A DNA stretch of 6,032 bases from JAODBQ01 sp038213195 (GTDB lineage: Bacteria; Actinomycetota; Acidimicrobiia; Acidimicrobiales; Ilumatobacteraceae). The translations under genes were made by a program, and so were the position numbers. How positions within the stretch are numbered: the stretch's first letter is position 1; each line of letters begins with the position of its first letter. Under the pieces are notes generated by a model, which ran no database searches, was not told where the DNA came from, and was given only the letters and a program-made list of their open reading frames with translations. Of the stretch, positions 5,437 to 6,032 are shown one piece after another. The stretch is from contig JBBQTN010000288.1 of the NCBI GenBank assembly GCA_038213195.1, forward strand, positions 1 to 6,032. The letters are read 5' to 3'.

Positions 5437-6032
5437 ATGCCGTCCGACGAGCTCGACCTGCCACCGGGACCGGCTCGTCCGGTCGACCACCTGTGGGAGG
5501 ACCACGCCCGGTGGTGGATCGACGGGTTCACGGAGGGTGCCGACGCCGAGTACACCGAGCAGATCCTCCCACTCGCGGCCGAGGAGCTCGCCGGAGCGGC
5601 GCGGATCCTCGACGTCGGCTGCGGCGACGGGCAGATCAGCCGGCTGGCGTGGCAGCTCGGGGCCGAGCTGGTCGTCGGCGTCGATCCCACCTGGAACCAG
5701 ATCTCCGTGGCGCAGGAGCGCGGCGGCGGTCCGGCCTACGTGCGCGCGCCCGCCGCTGACCTGCCGTTCCCCGACGGATCGTTCGATGCCGTGGTTGCTT
5801 GCCTCGTGTTCGAGCACATCCGCGAGGTCGACCGAGCCATCGCCGAGGTGGCGCGGGTGCTGCGCGCCGGCGGCCTGTTCTGCTTCTTCCTGAACCATCC
5901 GCTGTTGCAGACCCCGAACAGTGGATGGATCGACGACCAGTTCCTCGATCCGCCCGAGCAGTACTGGCGGATCGGTCCGTACCTCACCGAGGACGAGACG
6001 ATGGAGGAGGTCGACAAGGACGTCTTCATCCG
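5437..6032 (+). CDS. Class I SAM-dependent methyltransferase (3' truncated)
   Basis: The first 198 codons of a methyltransferase that runs off the right end of the window with no stop. The Rossmann-fold SAM-binding core is clear: motif I LDVGCGDGQ (58-66), the acidic end of strand 2 in GVDP (81-84), the ADLPFPDGSFDAVV stretch (107-120) with EHI at 126-128, and EVARVLRAGG (137-146) before the next strand. This is the Methyltransf_11 pattern. After it comes NHPLLQTPNSGWIDD (153-167) and EQYWRIGPYL (174-183), which looks like a subgroup-specific substrate region. The substrate (small molecule, lipid or other) cannot be told. The ATG at 5437 is the first start in this frame with a promoter-like box before it. 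The gene is divergent from the oxidoreductase. From memory, this type of methyltransferase can lie near rapZ after uvrC in related actinobacteria, but that part is outside the window. Confidence 0.9.
   Translation, partial: MPSDELDLPPGPARPVDHLWEDHARWWIDGFTEGADAEYTEQILPLAAEELAGAARILDVGCGDGQISRLAWQLGAELVVGVDPTWNQISVAQERGGGPAYVRAPAADLPFPDGSFDAVVACLVFEHIREVDRAIAEVARVLRAGGLFCFFLNHPLLQTPNSGWIDDQFLDPPEQYWRIGPYLTEDETMEEVDKDVFI

Noticed and set aside
3006..5759. A 917-codon plus-strand frame overlapping uvrC and the oxidoreductase gene
   Set aside because: Its translation is low-complexity Arg/Pro/Ala-rich sequence out of frame with uvrC, with no domain; a shadow of high-GC coding DNA.

Overview
The window looks like chromosomal DNA of a high-GC actinobacterium. 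The UvrC sequence and the F420-type oxidoreductase suggest Acidimicrobiia (Ilumatobacter-like), but that placement is a judgement from sequence style and not a search result. Gene content is mostly ordinary. I see no phage, IS element, CRISPR array, tRNA or rRNA, and no convincing new multi-gene system.

Layout, left to right: (1) 1-108 is a GC-rich intergenic end with hairpins. (2) 109-1023, minus strand, is a stand-alone AbiEi-type winged-helix / DUF559 nuclease-fold protein. (3) 1024-1204 is intergenic, with a 9+9 bp palindrome and a strong hairpin touching the stop of the next gene. (4) 1205-2080, minus strand, is a rhomboid-like six-helix membrane protein that seems to lack the catalytic His and the oxyanion Asn. 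(5) 2081-2508 is a 428-bp divergent intergenic region holding a 53-bp tandem repeat and both start regions. (6) 2509-4395, plus strand, is a complete uvrC. (7) 4396-4490 is a convergent intergenic region with a 23-bp direct repeat and weak hairpins. (8) 4491-5396, minus strand, is an Rv1855c-type F420-dependent luciferase-like oxidoreductase. (9) 5437 to the window end, plus strand, is the first 198 codons of a class I SAM-dependent methyltransferase, cut by the window edge.

The genes mostly alternate in strand, so each is probably its own transcription unit. Four of the five have a TANNNT box 6-9 nt upstream of the chosen start codon and no Shine-Dalgarno sequence, the pattern expected of leaderless actinobacterial transcripts. 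uvrC is the only gene with a firmly known pathway role (nucleotide excision repair). No shared pathway links the others. The most interesting points are the degenerate rhomboid, the non-coding 53-bp array between rhomboid and uvrC, and the duplicated element after uvrC.
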